In this document: in pieces, positions 1-8,874 of the stretch
Numbering within the stretch: the stretch's first letter is position 1
How the letters are laid out: each line of letters starts with the position of its first letter
Assembly: GCF_000170915.1 (NCBI RefSeq)
Contig: NZ_ABCT01000014.1
Location: forward strand, 38,569 to 102,568
Reading direction: 5' to 3'
DNA from: Limnobacter sp. MED105
GTDB lineage: Bacteria > Pseudomonadota > Gammaproteobacteria > Burkholderiales > Burkholderiaceae_B
Length of the DNA: 64,000 bases
Program-made: the position numbers and the translations under genes
The notes under the pieces: generated by a model
What the model saw: only the letters and a program-made list of their open reading frames with translations
Database searches by the model: none
What the model was told of the DNA's origin: nothing

Positions 1-1261
1 GATCGAAGAGGAAATTGTTCGTCTTGAGCGTGAGTATGCAGATCTCGACGAAATCTGGAAATCTGAGAAGGCAGCTGTGCAGGGCAGTGCCGCCATCAAG
101 GAAGAGATCGATCACATTCGTGCTGAAATTGAACAATGGAAGCGCAAAGGCGACTGGCAAAAAGTGTCTGAACTTCAGTACGGCAAATTGCCCGATCTGG
201 AGAAAAAACTGAACGATGTGAAAGACAACGAGGGTGGCGAGAAGAAACCCAACAGGCTGTTGCGCACGCAGGTGGGCACCGAAGAAATTGCGGAAGTGGT
301 TAGCCGCGCCACGGGTATTCCGGTGAGCAAAATGTTGCAAGGCGAACGCGACAAATTGCTGCAAATGGAAGCGGCCCTCCACATGCGCGTGGTTGGGCAA
401 GATGAAGCTGTTACTTTGGTATCCGATGCCATTCGCCGTTCTCGTGCGGGGCTTTCCGATCCCAACAAGCCCTTGGGTTCATTTCTTTTCCTGGGCCCAA
501 CAGGCGTGGGTAAAACAGAATTGTGCAAAGCCTTGGCGGGTTTCCTGTTCGATTCGGAAGATCACCTTGTTCGCATCGACATGAGCGAATTCATGGAAAA
601 GCACACCGTAAGCCGATTGGTGGGTGCGCCCCCCGGCTATGTGGGGTACGACGAAGGCGGTTATTTGACCGAGGCTGTGCGCCGCAAGCCTTACAGCGTG
701 ATTTTGCTGGATGAGGTCGAGAAAGCCCACCCCGATGTATTCAACGTGCTATTGCAAGTGCTGGATGATGGCCGCCTGACTGACGGACAAGGCCGCACGG
801 TGGATTTCAAAAACACAGTGATTGTGATGACCTCAAACCTGGGGTCGCATGAAATTCAGCGCTTGGCCGGGCAAGATGGCGAGGTCATTAAGGCCGCAGT
901 GATGGAAGAAGTGAAGATGCACTTCCGCCCTGAATTTATTAACCGGGTGGATGAGCTGGTTGTGTTCCACGCTTTGGACAATGCACACATTGCGAACATT
1001 GCACGCATTCAGTTGCAGCGTTTGCAACAGCGTTTGGCCAGCCGCGATATGCGCCTGGAAGTAAGCGACGCCGCCTTGGCCGAGGTGGTGAAAGCTGGCT
1101 TTGATCCCTTGTACGGTGCGCGACCTTTGAAGCGGGCCATTCAGCAAATTATCGAGAATCCGGTTTCAAAAATGATTCTTGAAGGTCGGTTTGGGCCGAA
1201 CGACGTAGTCCCGGTGGATTACAAGGATGGTGCTTTCACTTTTGATCGGGTGGTTCACTGA
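1..1261 (+). CDS. clpB: ClpB disaggregase, C-terminal part (5' end outside window)
   Basis: ATP-dependent chaperone that works with DnaK/DnaJ to pull proteins out of cytoplasmic aggregates. The reading frame is already open at base 2 and encodes the end of the coiled-coil middle domain, then the second AAA+ module. Visible are the Walker A motif GPTGVGKT (bases 494-517), the Walker B stretch [10 protein letters not shown] near base 700, the sensor-like IVMTSNLGS, the arginine-finger region PEFINRVDE, and the small C-terminal domain with the [10 protein letters not shown] motif typical of Clp/Hsp100 proteins. The start codon and first AAA+ module lie upstream. The internal ATG at base 77 is not a real start. 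The last 26 bases overlap the convergent gene on the other strand. The identification is secure. Confidence 0.97.
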   Translation, partial: IEEEIVRLEREYADLDEIWKSEKAAVQGSAAIKEEIDHIRAEIEQWKRKGDWQKVSELQYGKLPDLEKKLNDVKDNEGGEKKPNRLLRTQVGTEEIAEVVSRATGIPVSKMLQGERDKLLQMEAALHMRVVGQDEAVTLVSDAIRRSRAGLSDPNKPLGSFLFLGPTGVGKTELCKALAGFLFDSEDHLVRIDMSEFMEKHTVSRLVGAPPGYVGYDEGGYLTEAVRRKPYSVILLDEVEKAHPDVFNVLLQVLDDGRLTDGQGRTVDFKNTVIVMTSNLGSHEIQRLAGQDGEVIKAAVMEEVKMHFRPEFINRVDELVVFHALDNAHIANIARIQLQRLQQRLASRDMRLEVSDAALAEVVKAGFDPLYGARPLKRAIQQIIENPVSKMILEGRFGPNDVVPVDYKDGAFTFDRVVH

Positions 1262-2207
1262 AATAGTGTTCAGGAACCTGCCTGTTGAAATCATTCGAGA
1301 AACTCGACAGGCTTGATTCAATGGAGTGGCGGGCCAGGTTTAATGCCTGGCCTGCAAATAGTCTGGGCAAGCCCGAGTAGGGCATCAAGTCGTGTTCGGG
1401 TGTTTCCAGCTGCTTGCCGGCTTCATCCCGAAAGTAGCTGCTAGTTTTGTAAAGGCTCTCGTATTCGTTCTCTCTCAAGCGGGCGACATAGCACTCAATT
1501 CTTTCCAGTGGGTGTGCCAGGCCGGTTTCCGCCAAATAGTTTGCTTTGGCCTGCCGAATGGCCTCCAGGCGACCCACGCCGTCCAGGGTGATCAATTGAT
1601 TCTGTTTTGCACAGCCAATCTTCAATGCGCCAGAGGACCCTGCAAGTTCATCCATTGCGTCCATGTCAATCGTTTTTTCTGAAGGATTCGCCTTTAACCA
1701 CGCCAGAATACGGCTGGCACGTTGGGCTGTTTTTTCAATCGCCTCACCATCGATACTGTGTTGTGACCGAATCGCATCGATTGGCACGTTTAGGAGGTTG
1801 TAATCCAGATTGCTTATTCTTCCCGTGATCCAGGCCGAGGTGTTGTGTCGTTTGACACGAGCAGGGCAGGCGATGGCTGTCAGCAGTTGGGGCAGGGCCT
1901 TTAGGCTGCCGAACTTGGAAAACATGGCGCGAATTCCGCCGCTGTCAGCTTGCTGCAGTGGCATGGCTTGTTGCGCAATACAGTCTTTCAGCGTCGTGCT
2001 GGATTGATGTTGGTTGAAGTGACTGGCAATTGCTTTCGCGCAGAGCGGGATTGATTCGTCCGGGGCGGGTTTGCTGTGTGAGAAGGTTTTGACACTGGAT
2101 TGTGGGCTGGCTTCTGGCGTATTGGATATCACTTGGCGATTCAACAGTGGTTTCAATACTTTTTTGTGTCGCCCGGGGTCTTGAAAGTTCAACCCCGGGT
2201 TGTTCAA
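1236..2207 (-). CDS. Unknown protein, weakly ParB-like motif
   Basis: Not recognised as a known family. The frame encodes up to 323 residues with no signal peptide or membrane segment. Its only suggestive stretch is [16 protein letters not shown] near residue 215, which resembles the 'dGhGRleAir' strand-turn-helix of ParB/Srx-like nucleotide-binding folds. This is a pattern impression only. The start is uncertain. The annotated one is a TTG 7 bases after the stop of the upstream hydrolase gene, and a strong hairpin (2172-2199) lies within the first codons, so translation may begin further in. The gene is probably cotranscribed with the hydrolase and ends inside the 3' end of convergent clpB. 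Confidence 0.6.
   Translation of the reverse strand: MNNPGLNFQDPGRHKKVLKPLLNRQVISNTPEASPQSSVKTFSHSKPAPDESIPLCAKAIASHFNQHQSSTTLKDCIAQQAMPLQQADSGGIRAMFSKFGSLKALPQLLTAIACPARVKRHNTSAWITGRISNLDYNLLNVPIDAIRSQHSIDGEAIEKTAQRASRILAWLKANPSEKTIDMDAMDELAGSSGALKIGCAKQNQLITLDGVGRLEAIRQAKANYLAETGLAHPLERIECYVARLRENEYESLYKTSSYFRDEAGKQLETPEHDLMPYSGLPRLFAGQALNLARHSIESSLSSFSNDFNRQVPEHYFSEPPDQK
2172..2199. other. Strong hairpin at hydrolase/unknown gene junction
   Basis: The arms CCCGGGGT and ACCCCGGG (2172-2179 and 2192-2199) are fully complementary, and the inner TGAA/TTCA bases extend the stem. There is no T-run directly 3' on the minus strand, so it is not a classical terminator. It may attenuate expression of, or protect the mRNA upstream of, the unknown gene. 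Confidence 0.55.
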
Positions 2208-2214
2208 ATCGCGC

Positions 2215-3093
2215 TCAATGCGCCGCTGCGTACATGGCCTCGCCAGCTTCTACCGGGTTACCTGTTTTGTTGAAGGTTTCCAGCCAGACACCGTAGTTGT
2301 GCACGGTTGGGTCTTGCCAGGGGTGAAAACCAGGTTTGAAGTAATTCAACAATTTGGGCAGCAGGCTGCTGTACAGGCCTTTGGGGCCCAACAACCACAC
2401 CAAACCTTTCGAATACATCTTGAACCGGGTCCAGCCTTTAAAGCCATCCGTGCCCAAAATAATCCACGTGAACACCAGCGTGTGCAAGGTGAAGTTGAAC
2501 ATGGCGTGGGCCATGGCAAGGCTGCGTTTGAAGTAGCCGACCTTGGCTACTTTCTGCATCACATCAAAAGCCACTGCCTTGTGTTCCATTTCTTCGACTG
2601 CATGCCAGGCCAGCATGGCGCGAACGCGGTGATCAGCGCCTGCCATCACCTCTTTGCGCGCAAAAAACATTTCAGCCATCATGGCCGTGAAATGCTCTAG
2701 AGCAGCGGTCATGGCCAGGTTGTATTCGGGGGACAGCACCTGCAAACGGCGGTTCATGATTTTCGTAATCACATGCAGCATTTTGTCCACTGGCACACCT
2801 TGTTCTTTCAGGCGTTTGTTGTAATCGGTGTGCACCTTGCCATGCTGACCTTCCTGAAAAGAAAAGTCTTTAACCGCTTTCAACAATTCAGGATCGGTAA
2901 TTTTGTCTTTGAAGTTGCGCACACTCGAAATGAAATAGCGTTCGCCGTCGGGAAAGCTCATTTGTACGCCGTCAATGACGCGGGTTTTGAATGCGTCGCC
3001 GTCCATCCAGTAGCGTGGAATGTCTTTGTCAGTGATTCCAAAATCAAGATCTTTGCGAACCACGATGTCTTCTTTGAATGATGTAGTAACCAT
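2215..3093 (-). CDS. Predicted metal-dependent hydrolase (PF10118/COG3687-like)
   Basis: 292 residues from ATG 3093, chosen because AGGAGG lies 5 bases upstream; an upstream ATG at 3147 lacks such a site. The protein resembles the bacterial family named 'predicted metal-dependent hydrolase', whose substrate is unknown. Helices carrying HFTAMMAEMF and WHAVEEMEHKAVAFD supply Glu and His residues in E-x-x-H spacing, as in ferritin-like di-metal proteins, so the name 'hydrolase' is historical. A hydrophobic segment (FNFTLHTLVFTWIILGTDGF) follows. It is divergent from an AraC-type regulator with 125 bases between the starts, which suggests local control. Such pairs are often tied to fatty-acid or lipid-stress responses, but that is inference. 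Confidence 0.8.
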   Translation of the reverse strand: MVTTSFKEDIVVRKDLDFGITDKDIPRYWMDGDAFKTRVIDGVQMSFPDGERYFISSVRNFKDKITDPELLKAVKDFSFQEGQHGKVHTDYNKRLKEQGVPVDKMLHVITKIMNRRLQVLSPEYNLAMTAALEHFTAMMAEMFFARKEVMAGADHRVRAMLAWHAVEEMEHKAVAFDVMQKVAKVGYFKRSLAMAHAMFNFTLHTLVFTWIILGTDGFKGWTRFKMYSKGLVWLLGPKGLYSSLLPKLLNYFKPGFHPWQDPTVHNYGVWLETFNKTGNPVEAGEAMYAAAH

Positions 3094-3218
3094 TTCCGCC
3101 TCCTGCTGCTTTGTATGAACAAAGATTACCGAATCAGCTCGGTACACGATATGATTTGAAATGACAAAAAAGGAAGAATTCGCGACATATTTGATCTGAT
3201 CCTGCCACAGGAGGTTTG

Positions 3219-4223
3219 GTGGAAACCATCAATTTTCAAATGCTTGCAAGCCTGGCCAACGCCGCGCGGCGCTGCGACATTGACTTGAACAGTGTGATGC
3301 AAGAACTGAAGCTAGAGATCGACATGAGCGGGGATCCACGCCGACGCATGTCTTTGTCTTGCTTCAGTTCCCTGTTTTCGGCAGTTGAGGCACGCAAGCC
3401 CAGCCAACACTTTCCGCTGGTGTTTGGTGATTCTTTCAATTTTGATGGTTTGCCCGAGCTTGCAACCTTTGTGACCAGCGCTTCAACGCCCCAGGAGGCC
3501 ATGCGAGTTTTGGACTGGTCGCCAAAGCTGTTGCACCCCAATTTACACTTCATCACACTGAACCTGGGGGCCGAAGCGGCTCTGGAAGTCAGGGTCTCCG
3601 ATCCGGAAGGTGTGCACGAGAACCTACCCGGATTTGTTGAGGCCTCCATGTCGGCCGTGTTGAAGTTTATTCATCTTCTCAGCCCTGGTTCGCACTTGAT
3701 CAAGCGGATTGAGTTTCGCCATGCGCCTTTGACGCTGGAATCTGCTTATCAAGAAGTACTAAAAACCACGGTGCTGTTTGAGCAGCCAAACAACCGCTTG
3801 GTGGTAGATTCTTCCGCGCTGGATTTGCCCTTGCCGGGGGGCATCCCTTCAGCACACCACAAGGCGCAAGCCGTGATTTTGAACCGCCTGCTGCCGGACG
3901 TAGAAGAGCAAACCCTTGAAAAACAGATCAAGCGCTTGTTGAAGTCGCGCTTGAGTATGCTGAGTGAGCCTATACAGGTGATTGGCGAGATACTGCACAT
4001 TCACCCCCGTACCCTGCAGCGAAGGCTGAAAAGCGAAGGCAAATCGTATGCTGAAATTCTGGGGACTGTTCGGCATGAGCTGGCCTGCGAAATGTTGAAA
4101 GGTTCGGTGCTGGACATTGAAACCATTGCCGCGAACCTCGGCTATTCAGATCGCCGAAGTTTTACCAGTGCATTCTTGAAATGGCAGGGTATCTCCCCGA
4201 GGGAATTCAGAAATCAGCAGTGA
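3219..4223 (+). CDS. AraC-family transcriptional regulator (AraC_binding_2/HTH_18 type)
   Basis: DNA-binding regulator of 334 residues. The N-terminal ~200 residues look like the ligand-sensing arm found in OruR/ArgR-like AraC proteins. The C-terminal ~100 residues hold two helix-turn-helix motifs: IGEILHIHPRTLQRRLKSEG, and then IETIAANLGYSDRRSFTSAF with the family ending W-x-G-x-S-P-R-E-F-R. I placed the start at GTG 3219 because the ribosome-binding site AGGAGG ends at 3214; a TTG at 3216 is too close to it. The gene is divergent from the predicted hydrolase, its most likely target. Confidence 0.85.
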   Translation: METINFQMLASLANAARRCDIDLNSVMQELKLEIDMSGDPRRRMSLSCFSSLFSAVEARKPSQHFPLVFGDSFNFDGLPELATFVTSASTPQEAMRVLDWSPKLLHPNLHFITLNLGAEAALEVRVSDPEGVHENLPGFVEASMSAVLKFIHLLSPGSHLIKRIEFRHAPLTLESAYQEVLKTTVLFEQPNNRLVVDSSALDLPLPGGIPSAHHKAQAVILNRLLPDVEEQTLEKQIKRLLKSRLSMLSEPIQVIGEILHIHPRTLQRRLKSEGKSYAEILGTVRHELACEMLKGSVLDIETIAANLGYSDRRSFTSAFLKWQGISPREFRNQQ

Positions 4224-4301
4224 AACCTTTCGGTCATGTTTGGTGCCTGAATTTCATGTTTAAATTTTGGCTATTCATTCACTTAATTTTCGGAGCTTTC
4301 C

Positions 4302-4793
4302 ATGACCCCTACCACTGATCTTTGCGATGCCAACGAGGACAAAATTGCCGCAGGCACTTTGCGAGTTGTTGAGCCCATGTTTCAAAGTTGGGGCTTGAAA
4401 AGCAGCTTCATGGGGCAAGCCCACACCTTGAAAGTGTTTGAAGACAATTCAATGGTGCGCAGCGCCCTTGAAAAAGACGGGCAGGGCAAAGTGTTGGTGG
4501 TCGATGGTGGTGGCAGCATGCGCTGTGCCTTGGTGGGAGGCAATCTGGGTATGCTGGCCGAGAAAAACAACTGGGCTGGTATTGTGGTGTATGGCTGTGT
4601 ACGCGACACCCTTGAACTGGATGAATGCGATGTAGGTATTCGAGCGCTAGGCACACACCCCATGAAAAGCCAGAAGCGAGGCATCGGCCACGAAAACATT
4701 GATGTGGCCTTGAGTTTCACCACTGTGCGCCCCGGCAATTGGGTGTATGCAGATGAGGACGGCGTTTTGATCTCAGATTCAGCTTTGATCTGA
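4302..4793 (+). CDS. rraA: RraA-family protein
   Basis: 163 residues, the normal length for RraA-like proteins. This fold includes the E. coli RNase E regulator RraA and bacterial 4-hydroxy-4-methyl-2-oxoglutarate/oxaloacetate aldolases. The family landmarks are present: N-terminal TTDLCDAN, the loop [18 protein letters not shown] that forms the anion pocket, and [20 protein letters not shown], whose Arg-Asp pair binds substrate and metal in the aldolases. A good ribosome-binding site (CGGAG) lies 6 bases before the ATG. Whether it inhibits RNase E or works as an aldolase cannot be decided from sequence; many betaproteobacterial members are annotated 'ribonuclease activity regulator'. It converges on the CheD-like gene with 5 bases between stops. 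Confidence 0.9.
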   Translation: MTPTTDLCDANEDKIAAGTLRVVEPMFQSWGLKSSFMGQAHTLKVFEDNSMVRSALEKDGQGKVLVVDGGGSMRCALVGGNLGMLAEKNNWAGIVVYGCVRDTLELDECDVGIRALGTHPMKSQKRGIGHENIDVALSFTTVRPGNWVYADEDGVLISDSALI

Positions 4794-4798
4794 CCCTT

Positions 4799-5260
4799 TC
4801 AGGACAGGTCTCCGGTCAAAAAATTCGGGGGCCTGGTTTCATCGGTTTGAATCAACGAAGTTCGACTGACCCGTATTGCGCCTGTACCCGAAACTATTGA
4901 TATTTCATCGTAGCCTTTTTTCACGACAGGTTCCACACCATACGTTTTAACCAATGAGGCAATGATTTCGTCTGTGCTTTGGTCTATGCCGGCTGTCACG
5001 CACAAGAATTTGCCGGGATTGGGAATCAGTTGATAGATTCGGTTGACTGCCCCCTCAATTTTGCTGAGTTGATCCGGTTGTATGTGGGCCACCAAGGCCT
5101 TGCCATCGGACTCGCGCCACAAGGCCAGGCCCACGCAAAGCGCGCACCCCGTGGTGCCAATCCGAACTGAATGGTTGTGGTTCGCGGCAGATGAGATCAA
5201 GCCATATTGGTTCTGTCCGATCATGTGGGTAGCAAGCAGGCGAGTCATCTTCATGTCCAT
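4799..5260 (-). CDS. Small protein with CheD/CNF-like Cys-His arrangement
   Basis: 153 residues, no signal peptide, family not firmly recognised. The stretch TTGCALCVGLALW (residues 36-48) followed by ALVAHIQP (55-62) resembles the catalytic core of CheD chemoreceptor glutamine deamidases. In CheD a Gly-Ser-Cys turn leads into a beta strand and the catalytic His follows 17 residues after the Cys; Cys42 and His59 have exactly this spacing. Cys39 is another candidate nucleophile. The remainder alternates strand-like (KFLCVTAGI, EISIVSGTGAIRV) and helix-like segments, compatible with that fold. The residue before Cys42 is Leu rather than Ser, so activity is doubtful. No other chemotaxis gene adjoins it, though a chemoreceptor lies 2 kb away. 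Several in-frame ATGs (5260, 5254, 5248) leave the start open. Confidence 0.6.
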   Translation of the reverse strand: MDMKMTRLLATHMIGQNQYGLISSAANHNHSVRIGTTGCALCVGLALWRESDGKALVAHIQPDQLSKIEGAVNRIYQLIPNPGKFLCVTAGIDQSTDEIIASLVKTYGVEPVVKKGYDEISIVSGTGAIRVSRTSLIQTDETRPPNFLTGDLS

Positions 5261-5608
5261 TTGATGTTTTTGTTGAGTGGTCCGGCAGGGTCAAAATGTT
5301 CACACGAACCATTTTTAGAAGGTTGCGGCGCATGATTTAGAGTGCAGACTCTTTTTCATTTAGAGAAAAAGTATTTCGCATCGTGAATAATTTAACTTAA
5401 GTTATTGATTTTAAACAATACGAAAAAAAGTCTTGTATAAGATATAACTCTTGTTGCTCTGCGAAATGATCTGTAAGATACGGCTCATCACCTGATCGAC
5501 ACCACTTGCCCAAGTGATACCCGCGAAGCTGCACCCGCAGGGCACCGCAAGTAGGCCATCAAGCGAACCGTTTTCTTTTTTCTTCTATTGCCTTCTGAGG
5601 ACATCACT
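5261..5608. other. 348-base AT-rich intergenic region upstream of aceA
   Basis: No gene is seen. Bases 5340-5460 are distinctly AT-rich compared with the window and include runs such as TATAAGATATAAC near 5440, likely the promoter zone for aceA. I could not fix a convincing -35/-10 pair. A perfect 12-base palindrome at 5393-5404 is the best operator candidate. Confidence 0.5.
5393..5404. promoter_or_regulatory. Palindrome upstream of aceA, possible operator
   Basis: TAACTTAAGTTA is a perfect inverted repeat about 205 bases before the aceA start, in the AT-rich stretch. The glyoxylate shunt is usually tightly regulated by acetate or fatty-acid supply, so a repressor or activator site is plausible, but the cognate protein is unknown. 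Confidence 0.3.
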
Positions 5609-6925
5609 ATGAAATCTTTTGACCAACAGGTTCAAGAACTCAACAAAGACTGGGAAACCAACCCACGCTGGAAGCTGGTAAAGCGCGGCTACAAAGCCGA
5701 AGATGTGGTACGTCTGCGTGGTTCACTGCAGCCCGAGTACACACTGGCCAAGCGCGGTGCCGAAAAGCTGTGGGAAAAAGTAAACGGTACAGCCAAGAAA
5801 GGCTACGTAAACGCCTTCGGCGCGATCACTGCTGGCCAGGCCATGCAGCAAGCCAAAGCCGGTCTTGAAGCCGTTTATCTGTCAGGCTGGCAAGTTGCTG
5901 CTGATGGTAACAGCTCCGAAACCATGTACCCAGACCAGTCTCTGTACGCTTACGACTCCGTGCCAAAAATGGTTCGTCGTATCAATAACACATTCCAGCG
6001 CGCTGACGAAATTCAGTGGAAGAACATTTGCGACGGCAAAATGAAAGCCGAAGATGCAATCGACTACTTCCTGCCTATCGTTGCTGACGGTGAAGCTGGT
6101 TTCGGTGGCGTATTGAACGCTTACGAACTGATGAAGAACATGATCGCCGCTGGTGCAGCGGGTGTTCACTTCGAAGACCAGTTGGCCGCTGTAAAGAAGT
6201 GTGGTCACATGGGTGGCAAGGTGTTGGTTCCAACCGCTGAAGCGATCCAGAAGTTGATTTCTGCTCGTTTGGCTGCCGACGTAATGGGTGTTCCTTCAAT
6301 CGTTCTGGCCCGTACAGACGCTGAAGCCGCCAACCTGTTGACTTCCGATTTCGACGAAAACGACAAGCCATTCCTGACTGGCGAGCGCACTCCCGAAGGC
6401 TTCTACCGCGTGAAGAACGGTCTGGAGCAGGCCATCAGCCGTGGTATCGCCTACGCACCTTATGCTGATTTGGTGTGGTGTGAAACAGGTACGCCCGACA
6501 TCGGTTTTGCCCGCGAATTCGCGCAAGCCGTTCTGGAAAAGAACCCAGGCAAGCTGTTGAGCTACAACTGCTCACCTTCTTTCAACTGGAAGAAAAACCT
6601 GAACGACAGCCAGATCGCTTCCTTCCAGGAAGACCTGTCCGCCTTGGGTTACAAGTACCAGTTCATCACATTGGCCGGTATCCACGTCAACTGGTACAAC
6701 ACATTCAAGTTCGCAAACGCCTACGCTCAAGGCGAAGGCATGAAGCATTATGTCAATATGGTTCAAGAACCTGAGTTTGCAGCACGCGAACAGGGTTATA
6801 CTTTCGTATCTCACCAGCAGGAAGTTGGCGCAGGTTACTTCGACGATGTAACGACTGTGATCCAGGGTGGCGCTTCTTCAGTAACAGCCTTGAAAGGCTC
6901 TACAGAAGAAGAACAGTTCCACTGA
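5609..6925 (+). CDS. aceA: Isocitrate lyase
   Basis: Cleaves isocitrate to succinate and glyoxylate in the cytoplasmic glyoxylate shunt, letting cells grow on acetate or fatty acids. 438 residues. The family signature K-K-C-G-H-M is at residues 196-201, with Cys198 the expected catalytic base, and the substrate loop [12 protein letters not shown] lies near residue 320. I chose ATG 5609 because GAGG lies 8 bases upstream; the frame extends to a TTG at 5588 without a matching site. It is monocistronic, with a terminator at 7091-7121. No malate synthase gene is in the window. The 3-hydroxybutyrate dehydrogenase further on would feed the same acetyl-CoA pool. Confidence 0.97.
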   Translation: MKSFDQQVQELNKDWETNPRWKLVKRGYKAEDVVRLRGSLQPEYTLAKRGAEKLWEKVNGTAKKGYVNAFGAITAGQAMQQAKAGLEAVYLSGWQVAADGNSSETMYPDQSLYAYDSVPKMVRRINNTFQRADEIQWKNICDGKMKAEDAIDYFLPIVADGEAGFGGVLNAYELMKNMIAAGAAGVHFEDQLAAVKKCGHMGGKVLVPTAEAIQKLISARLAADVMGVPSIVLARTDAEAANLLTSDFDENDKPFLTGERTPEGFYRVKNGLEQAISRGIAYAPYADLVWCETGTPDIGFAREFAQAVLEKNPGKLLSYNCSPSFNWKKNLNDSQIASFQEDLSALGYKYQFITLAGIHVNWYNTFKFANAYAQGEGMKHYVNMVQEPEFAAREQGYTFVSHQQEVGAGYFDDVTTVIQGGASSVTALKGSTEEEQFH

Positions 6926-6968
6926 TCTGCTAGTTTGAACTGAATTTGTCGGCAATCTTGGCAGTCTC

Positions 6969-6986
6969 CCACCCCAGGAGGGGTGG
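6969..6986. other. GC-rich hairpin 3' of aceA
   Basis: CCACCCC-AGGA-GGGGTGG forms a perfect 7-base stem 43 bases after the aceA stop. Outer bases GTCTCC (6964-6969) and GGAGAC (7012-7017) could form an alternative larger structure. There is no T-run, so it more likely stabilises the aceA mRNA 3' end than terminates it. Confidence 0.45.
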
Positions 6987-7056
6987 ATAGATTGACCGAC
7001 GGAGGGGGAGAGGAGACAAGCTCAAAAAATCAATTCAAGAGTATTTTTCCCCTTGC

Positions 7057-7077
7057 TGGGCCTTTACAAAAGGCCCA
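7057..7077. other. Hairpin between aceA and chemoreceptor gene
   Basis: TGGGCCTTT-ACA-AAAGGCCCA is a perfect 9-base stem with a 3-base loop, just before the terminator at 7091. It may act in tandem with it. Confidence 0.5.
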
Positions 7078-7090
7078 ACAGCGAGTGCTG

Positions 7091-7121
7091 AAGCCCGGTA
7101 AGAAACTTGCCGGGCTTTTTA
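7091..7121. terminator. Rho-independent terminator after aceA
   Basis: AAGCCCGGTAAG-AAA-CTTGCCGGGCTT forms a 12-base stem with one T-G wobble, followed by TTTTTA on the plus strand. The T-run overlaps the stop codon (7119-7121) of the convergent chemoreceptor gene. Confidence 0.85.
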
Positions 7122-8741
7122 TTTGAATGTACTGATTGCATGTACAAGCACATTCGATACGGATTGAAGTTGCTGTGCTACCTGGGTGTTGTTTTGTGCC
7201 GCTTGGGTGTTTTCTTCGGTCATTCTCGCCACTTTCTCTACACTTTGGCTAATCTGTACACTCACCTGCGACTGTTCCCTCATGGACACGGCAATGGTTG
7301 AAATTGCGTCTGAAACCCGTTCAGAATGGTTTTTGATGTCCAGGATAGTCATGTTCACTTGATTGGCCTGGCTCAAGCCAGCCTGAACCAGTTTCACAGA
7401 ATTACCCATACTGCCGACCGCACCTTGAGTCATGCGTTGAATGTCATAGATCATGTCCGAGATCCGATGCGTTGCAGTCTTGGTTTGTTCTGCAAGTTTT
7501 CGAACCTCGTCCGCAACCACTGCGAATCCACGGCCCTGGTCCCCGGCTCTGGCAGCTTCAATGGCTGCATTCAAGGCCAGCAGGTTCGTGTGTTCAGCTA
7601 TTTCAGTGATGGTTGAAATGATTTCTGAAATATCATTCGAACGTGCCTCGAGTGTTTGTACTGTCAATGCGCTTTCATCAACCGAGTGGGCGATTCGTTC
7701 AATTCCACCCACGACCATTTTCAAAGTGGCAATGCCATTTTCAGCAGCATTTCTAGCAGTGTGTGCCGTGTCGCTGGCCTGAGAAGTATTCTCCGAGATG
7801 TGCGAAATGCTGACGGTGAGTTCTTCAACTGCCGCAGCCATGGTCGAAGTGGCCTCGGCTTGTTCATCACTGGACTTGGCCATGGCCTGCGACAGGCGAG
7901 ACACCTGATTTGAGTTGTCGTCCAGTTCCTGTGCTGATTGGCGAATGCCGTTGATCAATACCCGAAGATTATTCTGAGCTTTGGATATCTCTTGCAACAG
8001 CGTGTCGATTTCATCTTTGCCTTGAGTTTGAACGGTGCGCCCAAGCTGGCCGTTTGCCAACTCCCGAATATGCTGGTTTGCTTTGGCGAGTTTGGTTCTA
8101 AGCAATTTCCCAAGGCGAAGCATGATCATGACACCCGCGAGCAAGGACAAGACAACCACTGAGCCTACCGCCCAAAGGGAACTGGTGTAGGTTTGAACAG
8201 ACTGAGCAGTTCGATTCTCAAGCATGGTTTTTTCGGCAGATTCAACCTGATCCAGCAAGGCCTGCATTTTATCCATGATGGGCTTGCCGGACATGGCTGC
8301 AAAGATGTCCAGAAAATCAGCCTGATCAAGTTCACCCTTGTCCAGGCTTTGACGCAGTTTGATGGTTTCATCGATCGAAAAAGTCAGCCATGGCGAATAG
8401 AGGGTTTGCAATTCCTCAACCCAGACGAATGATTCTGGCAGTTCATTTTTGCGTTTTGACAGATAAGCAAGTTCTTCCTGATAGCGTTTTTTGCCAAATT
8501 GGTATGTCGACAAATAGGAGTCATCGCCAGTCAGCAAGTATCCCCGTTGGCCCGATTCAATGAATACCAGACTCTCACGAATGGTGCTGACATGTTGCAG
8601 TGTTTTGAAACTGTCGGTGTTGTTCAGCCCACTGACTTGAATGCGTTGCATGTTCCACAAGCCCAAGCCCCCTCCAATGGCGACGCAAGCGATCAACAAG
8701 GCGAAGCCCAATACTATTTTTGACTGTATGGTTTGAAGCAT
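7119..8741 (-). CDS. Methyl-accepting chemotaxis protein with CHASE3 sensor
   Basis: Inner-membrane chemoreceptor of 540 residues that signals through CheA/CheW to the flagellar motor or a related output. Order: transmembrane helix ~8-28; periplasmic helical bundle ~38-180 with the CHASE3-like [16 protein letters not shown]; second membrane helix ~188-208; HAMP linker; cytoplasmic signalling coiled coil. The hairpin-tip signature [18 protein letters not shown] and [12 protein letters not shown] are clear. There is no C-terminal NWETF-type pentapeptide for CheR/CheB docking. CAGGAA precedes ATG 8741. No che genes flank it, so it is an orphan receptor whose ligand is unknown. Confidence 0.95.
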   Translation of the reverse strand: MLQTIQSKIVLGFALLIACVAIGGGLGLWNMQRIQVSGLNNTDSFKTLQHVSTIRESLVFIESGQRGYLLTGDDSYLSTYQFGKKRYQEELAYLSKRKNELPESFVWVEELQTLYSPWLTFSIDETIKLRQSLDKGELDQADFLDIFAAMSGKPIMDKMQALLDQVESAEKTMLENRTAQSVQTYTSSLWAVGSVVVLSLLAGVMIMLRLGKLLRTKLAKANQHIRELANGQLGRTVQTQGKDEIDTLLQEISKAQNNLRVLINGIRQSAQELDDNSNQVSRLSQAMAKSSDEQAEATSTMAAAVEELTVSISHISENTSQASDTAHTARNAAENGIATLKMVVGGIERIAHSVDESALTVQTLEARSNDISEIISTITEIAEHTNLLALNAAIEAARAGDQGRGFAVVADEVRKLAEQTKTATHRISDMIYDIQRMTQGAVGSMGNSVKLVQAGLSQANQVNMTILDIKNHSERVSDAISTIAVSMREQSQVSVQISQSVEKVARMTEENTQAAQNNTQVAQQLQSVSNVLVHAISTFK

Positions 8742-8874
8742 CGAAATTCCTGAAAGACAAAGATTGAAATTTTGTCAATTATCAGCAGTTCGGTTGACTT
8801 TCAAAACCTTGAAATGCGGGGTGGTTCTGAACCCCGCAATTCAAGCAAATTCACGAATTTGAAACAAAAATCAA

